A stretch of 5,814 nt of DNA from Gammaproteobacteria bacterium UBA6724 (lineage in GTDB: Bacteria; Pseudomonadota; Gammaproteobacteria; Pseudomonadales; Azotimanducaceae): assembly GCA_002454165.1 (NCBI GenBank), contig DKIG01000040.1, positions 88,630-94,443 on the forward strand, in the 5' to 3' direction. Positions 5,730 through 5,814 of this stretch are shown one piece after another (the stretch's first letter is position 1; the number at the start of each line of letters is the position of its first letter). Made by a program: the position numbers and the translations under genes. The notes beneath the pieces were generated by a model. It saw nothing but the letters and a program-made list of their open reading frames with translations, had not been told where the DNA came from and ran no database searches.

Positions 5730-5760
5730 CCGCCTCTGTTCCTGGTTTGAACGAGAGCGG
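5730..5760. terminator. Imperfect inverted repeat, possible transcript-end hairpin
   Basis: CCGCCTCTGTT (5730-5740) can pair with AACGAGAGCGG (5750-5760) around a 9-nt loop, giving ten base pairs with one bulged base on each arm. It lies about 60 bp after the SYLF stop, where a transcript end would be expected. No T-tract follows on either strand, so it is not a standard intrinsic terminator. It may be a processing or stability hairpin, or coincidental. Confidence 0.3.
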
Positions 5761-5814
5761 AAGTCTAGGTGTCAACACTCAGCCGCGGCGTCGTTAACGG
5801 CGGCGTCAACCTCA

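Overview
The window looks like part of a free-living Gram-negative chromosome, most likely a gammaproteobacterium. The signs are moderate GC, periplasmic export signals on two proteins, proteobacterial-type signalling domains and a YSC84/SYLF periplasmic protein. The species cannot be named from the sequence. No rRNA, tRNA, transposase, phage gene or CRISPR array was seen.

Left half (about 1-2966), all on the minus strand and apparently one operon read right to left. It opens with a response regulator fused to a SpoIIE/RsbU-type PP2C phosphatase (2966->1782). Next comes a small RsbW-like HATPase, a probable anti-sigma-type serine kinase or ATP-binding switch protein (1720->1286). It abuts a periplasmic branched-chain-amino-acid-type solute-binding protein (1285->38) with no spacer. 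A further gene probably starts at 33 and leaves the window. There is no ABC permease or ATPase here, so the binding protein is more likely a sensory input to a partner-switching pathway than part of a transporter. The STAS antagonist such a pathway needs is not visible.

A short divergent intergenic region (2967-3030) carries a 7-bp tandem repeat and candidate overlapping promoters. Rightward from it run a 12-helix MFS transporter (3031-4257) and a fumarylacetoacetate-hydrolase-family enzyme (4275-4967). They are closely spaced and probably form an uptake-plus-catabolism pair.

An AT-rich spacer (4968-5095) holds a 12-bp tandem repeat. After it comes an exported SYLF-domain protein (5096-5671), followed by an 18-bp duplication that contains stop codons, and by an imperfect hairpin. 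The last 50 bases cannot be assigned.

The most notable points are the binding protein inserted into a phosphatase/kinase partner-switching operon, and four unrelated short tandem repeats (9, 7, 12 and 18 bp) within 5.8 kb, three of them at gene edges and one coding for a low-complexity linker.
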